A stretch of DNA of 10,988 bases. It comes from Acidimicrobiia bacterium. Lineage in GTDB: Bacteria; Actinomycetota; Acidimicrobiia; IMCC26256; JACDBD01. Positions 1-9,202 of the stretch are shown here, piece by piece (within the stretch, counting starts at the first letter, position 1; the number at the start of each line of letters is the position of its first letter). The stretch is from contig JAPSGP010000065.1 in NCBI GenBank assembly GCA_031177445.1, positions 1 through 10,988 on the forward strand, given 5' to 3'. The notes beneath the pieces were generated by a model. The model searched no databases, was not told the DNA's origin, and saw nothing but the letters and a program-made list of their open reading frames with translations. Made by a program: the position numbers and the translations under genes.

Positions 1-56
1 ACTCCGTCTTCGACGCGTACCGCATCCTCCCCGGCAAAGCGACCGCACAGACGTAG
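1..56 (+). CDS. 3' end of an unidentified upstream gene (partial)
   Basis: Reading from base 3, the sequence encodes SVFDAYRILPGKATAQT and stops at TAG 54-56. The residue composition looks like a real protein C-terminus, and it ends 36 bases before the hisS ATG, a normal spacing. Only 17 codons are visible, so no family can be named. In many actinomycetes a metallo-beta-lactamase-fold hydrolase gene precedes hisS, which makes that a guess from synteny only. The other + frames lack an equally plausible stop here (one is open through the region, another stops at 88-90), so this could still be chance. Confidence 0.45.
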   Translation, partial: SVFDAYRILPGKATAQT

Positions 57-88
57 CCAATCCCCGCAGCGCGTCTGGAGTCGATCGG

Positions 89-94
89 TAGCAT
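89..94 (+). promoter_or_regulatory. candidate -10 element (TAGCAT) for hisS
   Basis: TAGCAT, preceded by CGG, fits the actinobacterial TAnnnT -10 consensus and shares the GGTAGC core with the -10 elements before rarA and alaS. It predicts transcription start near 101-102. That is inside the hisS frame opened by ATG 93, and right at the in-frame GTG 102. If used, the ATG at 93 would not be on the transcript. No -35 element resembling TTGACA is visible at the expected distance. Confidence 0.4.
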
Positions 95-1394
95 GCCGCG
101 CGTGCCTGGCGATCGGTCCGAGGTGTTTCGCGCCCCGGTGGGCATGCACGACGTGCTCCCCCCGGAGTCGCGGGCCTGGCGCGACCTCGTCGCCGCCTTT
201 GCCGACCGGGCAGAGCGGTACGGCTACGAGCTCGTCGTGACGCCCATCGTCGAGCACCGTGAGGTGTTCGAGCGGGTCGGCGAAGCCACCGACGTGGTGC
301 GCAAGGAGATGTACGACTTCACCGACAAGGGCGATCGGGCGCTGTCGCTCCGCCCCGAGGGCACCGCGCCGGTCGTACGCGCCTTCGTGCAGCACCGGCC
401 CACGGTGCCGTGGAAGGTCTGGTACGTCGCCCCGAACTTCCGCTACGAGCGGCCCCAGAAGGGCCGCTACCGCCAGCACTGGCAGGTCGGAGTCGAGGTG
501 CTCGGCCCCGCCGATCCCGACCTCGACGTCGAGGTGATCTCGCTCGCGCACGGCTTTGTGCGCGATCTCGGGATCACCAAGGTTCGTGTGCTCCTGAACT
601 CGATGGGCGACGCCGGCAGCCGCGCGCCGTACGCGGCCGCGCTTCGGGACTACTTCCTCGGGCACGCCGAGGCGCTGGGGGACGAGTTCCGCGAGCGCGT
701 CGAGACGAACCCGATCCGCGTGCTCGACGCCAAGCGAGAGGACTGGCAGGACGTCATCGAGCGCGCGCCGCAACTCACGGAGCACCTGAGTGCCACCGAG
801 CAGGAGCACTTCGAGGTCGTGCAGCGTGGTCTCGACGCACTCGGGATCGCGCACGAGCTCGCGCCCCGCCTCGTCCGCGGCCTGGACTACTACACGAGCA
901 CCACCTTCGAGCTCGCCGGCGACGCGCTCGACGCGGCGCAGAATGCACTCGGCGGCGGCGGCCGGTACGACGGTTTGGCCGAGGAGATGGGAGGGCCGCC
1001 CACCGCCGGGATCGGCTTCGGGCTCGGGATCGAACGCCTGCTGATCGCGGCGGCGGCCGAGCCGGGCGGCACGGCGGCGCCGTCGCGCCGGGTCGGCCTC
1101 GATGCCTTCGTGGTCGACCACCTGGGCGGTCTCGAAGCCGCGATCGTGCTGCACGAGCTGCGGGAGTCGGGGCTGCGGGCCGACCGCGCGTACGGCGGAC
1201 GCTCCCTGAAGGCACAGATGAAGGCGGCGAATCGGTCGGGCGCGCCGTACGCGATCGTGCTGGGCCCGGAGGAGGTGGCCAGGGGGGAGGTCTCGGTCAG
1301 GGACCTCGAGACCGCGAAGCAGGTGCCGGTACCGCGCGAGCAGCTCGTCGGCTGGCTCCAGCTTCGGCTCGCACCGCCGGGAGCCGCCGAATGA
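93..1394 (+). CDS. hisS: histidyl-tRNA synthetase (HisRS)
   Basis: This cytoplasmic class II synthetase activates histidine with ATP and charges tRNA(His). The reading frame has 433 codons, close to the usual 420-430. Visible landmarks are motif 1 (LPPESRAW near residue 23), motif 2 (NFRYERPQKGRYRQ, about 115-128), the histidine-specific RGLDYY with Arg262 (equivalent to E. coli Arg259), the GGGGRYDGL loop and motif 3 (GIGFGLGIERLL). A C-terminal anticodon-binding domain follows (AFVVDHLGG to about residue 425). The stop overlaps the aspS start as ATGA, so the two are probably co-transcribed and coupled. The start is uncertain. ATG 93 has only a distant GGAG (77-80, 12 bases away), while the in-frame GTG at 102 lies just downstream of the predicted transcription start. 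GTG 102 would give a protein 3 residues shorter, starting closer to the conserved FRAP segment. Confidence 0.97.
   Translation: MPRVPGDRSEVFRAPVGMHDVLPPESRAWRDLVAAFADRAERYGYELVVTPIVEHREVFERVGEATDVVRKEMYDFTDKGDRALSLRPEGTAPVVRAFVQHRPTVPWKVWYVAPNFRYERPQKGRYRQHWQVGVEVLGPADPDLDVEVISLAHGFVRDLGITKVRVLLNSMGDAGSRAPYAAALRDYFLGHAEALGDEFRERVETNPIRVLDAKREDWQDVIERAPQLTEHLSATEQEHFEVVQRGLDALGIAHELAPRLVRGLDYYTSTTFELAGDALDAAQNALGGGGRYDGLAEEMGGPPTAGIGFGLGIERLLIAAAAEPGGTAAPSRRVGLDAFVVDHLGGLEAAIVLHELRESGLRADRAYGGRSLKAQMKAANRSGAPYAIVLGPEEVARGEVSVRDLETAKQVPVPREQLVGWLQLRLAPPGAAE
1379..1383 (+). promoter_or_regulatory. ribosome binding site of aspS (GGGAG)
   Basis: GGGAG lies 7 bases before the ATG at 1391 and 10 before the second ATG at 1394. 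The shorter spacing favours the first of the two tandem ATG codons. The site is inside the last codons of hisS. Confidence 0.5.
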
Positions 1395-3145
1395 TGCGAA
1401 CCCACCGGTGCGGTGATCTCTGCACCGAGCACGTCGGACAGTCGGTCGTCCTCTGCGGCTGGGTCGCGGCGCGTCGCGACCACGGCGGGCTCGTGTTCTT
1501 CGACCTCCGGGATGCGTCGGGGAAGGTCCAAGTCGTCGTCGACCCGGAGTCGACGACCGGTGCCGACCCCCACGCGGTCCGCAGCGAGTTCGTCCTGCGC
1601 GTTGAGGGGTTGGTGCGGAACCGACCCGAGGGCACGGTCAACGAAGCGATGGCAACCGGCGAGATCGAGGTGGCTGCCGACCGCGTAAACATCCTCAGCG
1701 AGGCCGACCCGCTGCCGTTCCAGCTCGATGAGCGGCTCGAGGCCGACGAGGTGTTGCGGCTGCGGCACCGGTACCTCGACCTTCGTCGAGAGAGCATGCA
1801 ACAGAAGCTGCACATGCGCGCAGCTGTGAACGCAGCCATCCGGCGCTCGATGTCGGGCCAGGGCTTCGTCGAAGTCGAGACGCCACTGCTGATCATCTCC
1901 ACCCCCGAGGGCTCGCGCGACTTCGTGGTGCCGTCACGACTGCAGCCGGGTTCGTTCTACGCCTTGCCGCAGAGCCCCCAGCTGTTCAAGCAGCTCCTCA
2001 TGGTGGGTGGGCTCGACCGCTACTTCCAGGTCGTGCGCCTCGCCCGGGACGAAGATCCACGGGCGGACCGGCAGTTCGAGTTCACGCAGCTCGACATGGA
2101 GATGAGCTTCGCCGACCCGGATGACGTGATGGCGGCCATCACCGAGGTGATGCAGGCCACGGTGAAGGAGGTCGACGATCCTCGTCCGTCGCAATTCCGC
2201 ACCATGACCTGGAACGAGTCGATGGAGCGCTTCGGCACCGACAAGCCCGACGTGCGCTTCGGCATGGAGCTCGTCGACGTGAGCGAGGTGTTCGCGGCGA
2301 CACAGTTCCGGGGCTTCCAGGCCGACGTCGTCAAGGGCGTGGTCGTGCCCGGCGTCGCGGAGACGTACGGCCGCAACCAGCTCGACGCGCTGATCGCGCG
2401 GGCGGAGGCGCTGGGCGCCGCGGGCCTGGTGTGGGTCAAGGTGCAGACGGGGGGTTCGCTCGAGTCACCGGTGGCGAAGTTCTTCGACGAAGCCGAGCAG
2501 CTGGGCCTGGTGGACGTGTTCGGCGCCGGCGCCGGCGACCTGCTGTTGCTGGTGGCGGGGGAGCGGCGGCTCGTCGAGGGCGTGCTCGGGCAGCTCCGCC
2601 TCGATCTCGGTCGACCCGCGGTGACCGAGCGAGGTCTCGAGTTCGTCTGGGTGGTCGACTTCCCGCTGTTCGAGGGGCTGGACGACGACGGGCGGCCGAT
2701 CCCGGCGCACCATCCCTTCACCATGCCGCACCCGGAGGATCTCGAGGAGCTGCCCACCGCGTCCGGCGACAAGCTGCTCGCGGTCCGCTCGCTCGCATAC
2801 GACCTCGTCCTCAATGGCTGGGAGCTCGGTTCGGGCAGCGTGCGGATCCACTCGTCGGAGATCCAGCGACAGATCTTCACACTGCTCGGCACCACCGAGG
2901 AGCAGGCGAAGGCCCGCTTCGGGTTCTTGCTGGAAGCGTTCCGATACGGTGCGCCGCCGCATGCCGGTTTCGCCTTCGGCGTCGATCGGCTCACCGCGAT
3001 CCTCGCCGGCGAGGACAACATCCGCGAGGTGATCGCGTTCCCGAAGACGCAGTCGGGCGCCGACCCGCTCACGCGTGCGCCCACCCCGCTCGACCCCGCT
3101 CAGCTCCGCGAGCTCGGCCTCGAGGTCCGCGAGCGTCCGAGCTGA
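1391..3145 (+). CDS. aspS: aspartyl-tRNA synthetase, probably non-discriminating (AspRS/AsxRS)
   Basis: This class II synthetase charges tRNA(Asp). It has 584 residues from the first of two tandem ATGs, near the bacterial norm of about 590. The N-terminal OB-fold anticodon domain (about 1-110) contains RRDHGG with His31 and RPEGT with Gly81. The catalytic core has QSPQLFKQLL, motif 2 (RDEDPRADRQFEFTQLD, Arg219) and motif 3 (GFAFGVDRL, Arg533), with the bacterial GAD insertion between motifs 2 and 3. His31 and Gly81 are the residues known from Pseudomonas aeruginosa work to mark non-discriminating AspRS, whereas E. coli has Leu and Lys. I infer that the enzyme also makes Asp-tRNA(Asn). Motif 2 is slightly unusual: LARDED and RQFEF replace the usual CFRDED and RQPEF. 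It is translationally coupled to hisS through an ATGA overlap. Confidence 0.97.
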   Translation: MMRTHRCGDLCTEHVGQSVVLCGWVAARRDHGGLVFFDLRDASGKVQVVVDPESTTGADPHAVRSEFVLRVEGLVRNRPEGTVNEAMATGEIEVAADRVNILSEADPLPFQLDERLEADEVLRLRHRYLDLRRESMQQKLHMRAAVNAAIRRSMSGQGFVEVETPLLIISTPEGSRDFVVPSRLQPGSFYALPQSPQLFKQLLMVGGLDRYFQVVRLARDEDPRADRQFEFTQLDMEMSFADPDDVMAAITEVMQATVKEVDDPRPSQFRTMTWNESMERFGTDKPDVRFGMELVDVSEVFAATQFRGFQADVVKGVVVPGVAETYGRNQLDALIARAEALGAAGLVWVKVQTGGSLESPVAKFFDEAEQLGLVDVFGAGAGDLLLLVAGERRLVEGVLGQLRLDLGRPAVTERGLEFVWVVDFPLFEGLDDDGRPIPAHHPFTMPHPEDLEELPTASGDKLLAVRSLAYDLVLNGWELGSGSVRIHSSEIQRQIFTLLGTTEEQAKARFGFLLEAFRYGAPPHAGFAFGVDRLTAILAGEDNIREVIAFPKTQSGADPLTRAPTPLDPAQLRELGLEVRERPS

Positions 3146-3171
3146 GAATCCCGCGACCGAAGCGAGGATTC
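3146..3171 (+). terminator. hairpin immediately after aspS, possible terminator
   Basis: GAATCC (3146-3151) pairs with GGATTC (3166-3171). An inner CGC (3152-3154) pairs with GCG (3162-3164), with A3165 bulged and a 7-base loop. It begins one base after the aspS stop. There is no T-run behind it, so it is not a textbook intrinsic terminator. In high-GC actinobacteria, U-less hairpins are often proposed to end transcription. Confidence 0.35.
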
Positions 3172-3173
3172 CA

Positions 3174-3225
3174 CGAGCAGTTGAGCGTTGGACCCGCTCT
3201 TGCCCGGGCAATCGTCAACTGCTCG
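3174..3225 (+). repeat. perfect 11-bp inverted repeat enclosing a 12-bp palindrome
   Basis: CGAGCAGTTGA (3174-3184) is the exact reverse complement of TCAACTGCTCG (3215-3225). The 30 bases between them contain the perfect palindrome TTGCCCGGGCAA (3200-3211). They also contain a possible GAGCG (3183-3187)/CGCTC (3195-3199) stem, which borrows two bases of the outer arm. As RNA this could fold into a three-way junction. As DNA it could be an operator or cruciform between aspS and rarA. A terminator is the simplest reading, but no T-run follows. Confidence 0.6.
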
Positions 3226-3253
3226 CTCGAACGGGCGGCCGCCGCACGCTGGG

Positions 3254-3259
3254 TAGCTT
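3254..3259 (+). promoter_or_regulatory. -10 element (TAGCTT) of a leaderless rarA promoter
   Basis: TAGCTT fits TAnnnT. Its last base is position -7 if transcription starts at 3266, which is the A of the rarA ATG, so a leaderless mRNA is predicted. No Shine-Dalgarno sequence is visible before this ATG, which agrees. The surrounding GGTAGCTTGACCTGATG matches the alaS start region at 15 of 17 positions. There is no TTGACA-like -35; the palindrome GGCGGCCGCC (3234-3243) lies at about -32 to -23. Confidence 0.6.
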
Positions 3260-3265
3260 GACCTG

Positions 3266-4600
3266 ATGGCGAGCGATCTGTTCGGCGCCGCGCGCGAGGA
3301 CCGGCTGGCGGAACGGGCGCCGCTGGCCGCTCGGCTGCGGCCCCGCTCCCTCGACGAGGTCGTCGGGCAGGAGCACCTGCTCGGCAAGGGCCGTCCGCTG
3401 CGGGTCCTGATCGAGACCGATCGGCTGTCGTCGGTGATTCTTTGGGGCCCGCCGGGGACGGGCAAGACGACCATCGCCCGCCTGATCGCGGGCGAGACGG
3501 CCAAGGCGTTCGAGCCCCTGTCAGCGGTGTCGGCGGGGGTGAAGGACGTGCGTGAGGTCGTGGCCCGTGCGCGGGCGCGCCTGGGTGAGCACGGGCAGGG
3601 CACGATCCTGTTCCTCGACGAGGTCCATCGGTTCAACAAGACGCAGCAGGACGCGCTGCTCCCGCACGTCGAGGAAGGGCTCCTCGTGCTCGTGGGCGCG
3701 ACGACCGAGAACCCGTACTTCTCGCTCACCTCGCCGTTGCTCTCGCGATCCACGTTGTTCCGCCTCGAGCCCCTGCAGCCGGCTCACGTCCGCGAGTTGC
3801 TCGAACGTGCGCACGACGACGCCGAACGCGGTCTCGGCCCCGACGCTCTGCCCGTCGACGACGACGCCCTCGCACACCTCGTCGATCGCTCGGAGGGCGA
3901 TGCCCGGCACGCCCTCACCTCGCTCGAGGTCGCGTACCGGCTCGCGATCGAAGCCGAACGGGATCGGGTGACGCTCGCCGACGCCGAGGCGGCCCTCGCC
4001 TTGCGCGCCCTGCGCTACGGCGACGACGAGCACTACGACGTGCTGTCGGCGTTCATCAAGAGCGTGCGGGGCTCGGATCCCGACGCCGGCCTGTACTGGC
4101 TGGCTCGCATGGTGGAAGCAGGCGAGGATCCCCGGCTCATCGCCCGCCGGCTCGTGATCCTTGCCTCCGAGGACATCGGCATGGCCGATCCCATGGCGCT
4201 CGTCGTCGCGGATGCAGCTGCGCGCGCGGTCGAGTTCGTCGGCATGCCCGAGGCGCAGTTGAACCTCGCCCAGGCCGTGATCCATCTCGCCTTGGCCCCG
4301 AAGTCGAACTCGGTCATCACCGGGCTCTCGTCCGCGTTCGAGGACGTCCGCGAGCAACCTGCGGGTTCGGTCCCCGTGCACCTGCGCGACGCCAGTTACC
4401 CTGGCGCCGGCAAGCTGGGTCACGGAAAGGGGTACGTGTATCCACACGACGCGCCGACGAGTTGGGTGCCGCAGGAGTACCGCCCGGCGGAGGTCGCGGG
4501 CAACGTGTACTACCGGCCGGGCTCGGAAGGCGCGGAGGTCGGACTGGCGGAGCGACTCGAGCGGCGCCGTGCCCGCGTCGAGTCGGAACGGGACGAGTAG
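3266..4600 (+). CDS. rarA: replication-associated recombination AAA+ ATPase RarA (MgsA family)
   Basis: RarA proteins are cytoplasmic ATPases related to clamp loaders and eukaryotic WRNIP1/Mgs1, and they act at stalled replication forks and gaps. The protein has 444 residues, normal for the family. It carries GQEHLLG near residue 34, Walker A GPPGTGKTT (61-69, Lys67), Walker B LFLDEVHRF (Asp118, Glu119), sensor 1 VGATTENPYF and the GDARHAL sensor 2 region. The C-terminal tetramerisation/MgsA domain contains HLRDASYPGAGKLGHGKGY and YPHDAP. It begins at ATG 3266 without a Shine-Dalgarno sequence, directly at the predicted transcription start. The next gene begins 30 bases after its stop, so the two are probably co-transcribed. 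No truncation or missing catalytic residue is seen. Confidence 0.96.
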   Translation: MASDLFGAAREDRLAERAPLAARLRPRSLDEVVGQEHLLGKGRPLRVLIETDRLSSVILWGPPGTGKTTIARLIAGETAKAFEPLSAVSAGVKDVREVVARARARLGEHGQGTILFLDEVHRFNKTQQDALLPHVEEGLLVLVGATTENPYFSLTSPLLSRSTLFRLEPLQPAHVRELLERAHDDAERGLGPDALPVDDDALAHLVDRSEGDARHALTSLEVAYRLAIEAERDRVTLADAEAALALRALRYGDDEHYDVLSAFIKSVRGSDPDAGLYWLARMVEAGEDPRLIARRLVILASEDIGMADPMALVVADAAARAVEFVGMPEAQLNLAQAVIHLALAPKSNSVITGLSSAFEDVREQPAGSVPVHLRDASYPGAGKLGHGKGYVYPHDAPTSWVPQEYRPAEVAGNVYYRPGSEGAEVGLAERLERRRARVESERDE

Positions 4601-4630
4601 TGCGGCACCGACAGCAGGTGTGAAGCGGGA

Positions 4631-4837
4631 ATGCTGAAGCGACTCTTCTGGCTGACGATCGGGTTCGGACTCGGCGCGGCGACGACGTTCCGCGTCCAAG
4701 GGGCGCTGCGCCGGCGCGTCGAGCGGGCACTCCCGCCGGCAGCAGTCATCCAGCTCCGGCGGTTCAACCTCGCGCTCGAGGAGCGCGCGGCCGAGATTCG
4801 CGCCCGCCGACTCGCTTCTCACGGCGGCGGTCAGTAA
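4631..4837 (+). CDS. small membrane-anchored protein upstream of alaS (DUF6167-like position)
   Basis: The gene encodes 68 residues. One short hydrophobic segment (LFWLTIGFGLGAATTF, about residues 5-20) is flanked by MLKR and then by an Arg-rich amphipathic stretch (RVQGALRRRVERAL, later LEERAAEIRARRL). This suggests a single-pass anchor with a basic cytoplasmic helix. AGGTG (4616-4620) lies 10 bases before ATG 4631 as a plausible ribosome binding site. The gene is 30 bases after rarA. In Streptomyces, small proteins of the DUF948 and DUF6167 kinds sit just before alaS. Size, FW-plus-glycine N-terminus and position resemble DUF6167, but this is from memory. Only one such gene is present here. 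Function is unknown. Confidence 0.75.
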   Translation: MLKRLFWLTIGFGLGAATTFRVQGALRRRVERALPPAAVIQLRRFNLALEERAAEIRARRLASHGGGQ

Positions 4838-4847
4838 AGCCGCCGCC
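4823..4847 (+). terminator. hairpin spanning the stop codon of the small gene
   Basis: GGCGGCGG (4823-4830) pairs perfectly with CCGCCGCC (4840-4847) around a 9-base loop that contains the TAA stop at 4835-4837. No T-run follows. It may end the rarA-small gene transcript before the separate alaS promoter. Part of the symmetry could be coincidental, since one arm encodes Gly-Gly-Gly. Confidence 0.4.
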
Positions 4848-4906
4848 ACCGTCTCATGTCGGCTCGCTGACGCTCGCGTGGCACCGAGACGCCAGAAGTC
4901 GGGCGG

Positions 4907-4912
4907 TAGCCT
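4907..4912 (+). promoter_or_regulatory. -10 element (TAGCCT) of a leaderless alaS promoter
   Basis: TAGCCT is followed by six bases and then GTG 4919. The final T therefore falls at -7 if transcription begins on the first base of the start codon. There is no Shine-Dalgarno sequence before this GTG. The 17-base block GGTAGCCTGACCTGGTG repeats the rarA block except at two positions. No clear -35 is visible. Confidence 0.6.
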
Positions 4913-4918
4913 GACCTG

Positions 4919-7555
<2,637 letters not shown>

Positions 7556-7562
7556 CGATCCG

Positions 7563-8000
7563 GTGGACCGGCTGATCGGCGCTCGGCTCGTTGGGGTCGA
7601 CCTGGGGGCTCGCCGGATCGGGCTGGCGGTCTCCGATCCATCGGGCACGCTCGCGGCCCCTCTGACCACGCTCGAGCGGAGCGGCGACGGCGCCGCCGAC
7701 CGTCGAGCGATCCTCATCACGGCGCGCGAAGCTGGCGCCTCGCGGATCGTCGTCGGCCTCCCTGTGGGTCTCTCGGGGTCGGCCGGCGCGGCAGCGCGGG
7801 CAGTGGTGGCCGAGGTCGAGGCGCTGCGAGCGGAGGCGGAGGGGTCGATGGACGTGGTGACGCACGACGAGCGTCTGACGACGGTCATCGCCGAGCAACG
7901 GCTCCGCGACGGAGGTGTGCGTGGCGCGCGGGCGCGGGCGCGGGTGGACGCGGCCGCAGCCACGGTGATCCTGCAGTCGTACCTCGACTCGACGACGTGA
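7563..8000 (+). CDS. ruvX: RuvX/YqgF family nuclease (Holliday junction resolvase / 16S rRNA processing)
   Basis: RNase H-fold proteins of this family process pre-16S rRNA in E. coli, and the mycobacterial members have been described as Holliday junction resolvases. Either role is possible here. The protein has 145 residues. The acidic catalytic set is intact: Asp13 in GVDLGARRIGLA, Asp102 and Glu103 in DERLTT, and Asp129 in VDAAAATVILQ. The central RIVVGLPVGLSG is also typical. GTG 7563 is the first usable start after alaS. An in-frame ATG at 7476 would overlap alaS by 80 bases and adds residues unlike the family. No good Shine-Dalgarno is seen, so translation probably depends on coupling to alaS. 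The stop overlaps the mltG start as GTGA. Confidence 0.93.
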   Translation: MDRLIGARLVGVDLGARRIGLAVSDPSGTLAAPLTTLERSGDGAADRRAILITAREAGASRIVVGLPVGLSGSAGAAARAVVAEVEALRAEAEGSMDVVTHDERLTTVIAEQRLRDGGVRGARARARVDAAAATVILQSYLDSTT

Positions 8001-9202
8001 CCTCCGAAGACGACAGCCTCGAGCCACCCGAATGGGTGAGTCGGGGTGGGGTGCGCCGCCGCACGGAGGAGTCCCCGTCACCGACGCGGTCGGCGACTCC
8101 GGCGACGTCGACGGAAGCGACATCCACGCGCTCGGAGCCGACGCGGTCGGCAGCACCTCGTCCGAGGCGGGTCGAGCAGCGTCGCCATCGCCGGCGGACA
8201 CTGAGCGTGCTCGCGATCGTGCTCCTGCCGGTCGCGCTGCTCGTCGCCGGAGGGGGCTGGTTCGTGTGGGAGCTGAACCCGCCGGGCGATCCCGGGCGGC
8301 AGGTCGTCGTCGAGATCGCCGACGGCACCCGGACCGGCGAGATCGGCACCATCCTCGAGCGGCGGGGGGTCATTGGGTCGGCCTGGGCCTACGACCTCTA
8401 TCTCACGTTCACCCGCGCCGGCCCGTTCGACCCCGGTCAGTACACGTTCCGGAAGTCGCTCGGGGTGCGCGACGCCGTGAACGTGCTGAAGTCCGGACCG
8501 GCGCCGGGCAGCGAGCTCACGTTGACGCTTCCCCCGGGCCTGACGCTCCAGCAGATGGCCGAGCGAGTGGGCGAGCTCCCGGGCCGCAGTGCTCAGAAGT
8601 TCCTCGAGGCCGCGCAGTCGGGCGTCATTCGCTCCCGCTACGAGCCCGCGGGGGTGAACTCGCTGGAAGGCCTCCTGCAGCCGGACACGTACTTCATCGG
8701 GAAGGACGAGACCGAGGTGGAGATCGTGCAACGCCTGGTGACGACGTTCGACGAGCGCGCCGACGCGCTCGGGCTGGCGAATCCGAACGCTGCCGGGCTC
8801 GATCCGTACCAGACCGTGGTGGCGGCGTCGCTGATCGAACGCGAGGCCGGGATCGACGAGGACCGCCCGCTCATCGCCGCCGTCATCCGCAACCGCCTGC
8901 AACAGGGGATGATGCTCCAGATCGACGCCACCGTGTGTTACGCGATCGGTGGTTGCACGAGCAGCCCCACCCGGGGTGACCTCGAGATCGACTCGCCGTA
9001 CAACACCTACAAGGTCCAAGGGTTGCCGCCGACGCCGATCTCGGGCGTTACCGCCAAGTCGGTGGCGGCGGCGCAGAACCCGGCGGCAGTGCCGTACCTG
9101 TTCTACGTGCTCGCCGACGAGAACGGTCGCCATGCGTTCGCGACCACCGCAGAGGAGCACGAACAGAACGTGCAGGTGGCGAAGGAAAAAGGCCTGCTGT
9201 GA
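7997..9202 (+). CDS. mltG: endolytic murein transglycosylase MltG (YceG family)
   Basis: MltG cleaves nascent glycan strands next to the inner-membrane synthesis machinery and is thought to set strand length. The protein has 401 residues. Residues 1-67 form a cytoplasmic tail rich in Ser, Thr, Pro and Arg, with PTRSA twice (29-33 and 48-52). Residues 69-91 are a single membrane anchor (TLSVLAIVLLPVALLVAGGG). The rest is extracytoplasmic: a LysM-like part, then the YceG core with SLIEREAG (Glu281/Glu283, one equivalent to E. coli Glu218), LQIDATVCYAIGG, YNTYKVQGLPPTPI and AAAQNPAAVPYLFYVL. Cys314 and Cys320 flank a short loop and could form a disulfide. It starts in a GTGA overlap with ruvX and ends in a GTGA overlap with aroE. 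Confidence 0.94.
   Translation: MTSEDDSLEPPEWVSRGGVRRRTEESPSPTRSATPATSTEATSTRSEPTRSAAPRPRRVEQRRHRRRTLSVLAIVLLPVALLVAGGGWFVWELNPPGDPGRQVVVEIADGTRTGEIGTILERRGVIGSAWAYDLYLTFTRAGPFDPGQYTFRKSLGVRDAVNVLKSGPAPGSELTLTLPPGLTLQQMAERVGELPGRSAQKFLEAAQSGVIRSRYEPAGVNSLEGLLQPDTYFIGKDETEVEIVQRLVTTFDERADALGLANPNAAGLDPYQTVVAASLIEREAGIDEDRPLIAAVIRNRLQQGMMLQIDATVCYAIGGCTSSPTRGDLEIDSPYNTYKVQGLPPTPISGVTAKSVAAAQNPAAVPYLFYVLADENGRHAFATTAEEHEQNVQVAKEKGLL

Noticed and set aside
410..1390. Open upstream extension of the aspS frame through most of hisS
   Set aside because: The added residues are Arg/Ala-rich shadow sequence. AspRS homology begins at the tandem ATG at 1391, which has its own ribosome binding site.
2431..3261. 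Plus-strand frame inside aspS running to the rarA promoter
   Set aside because: It is out of frame with clear AspRS sequence and Arg-rich. Its last part only overlaps the inverted-repeat spacer.
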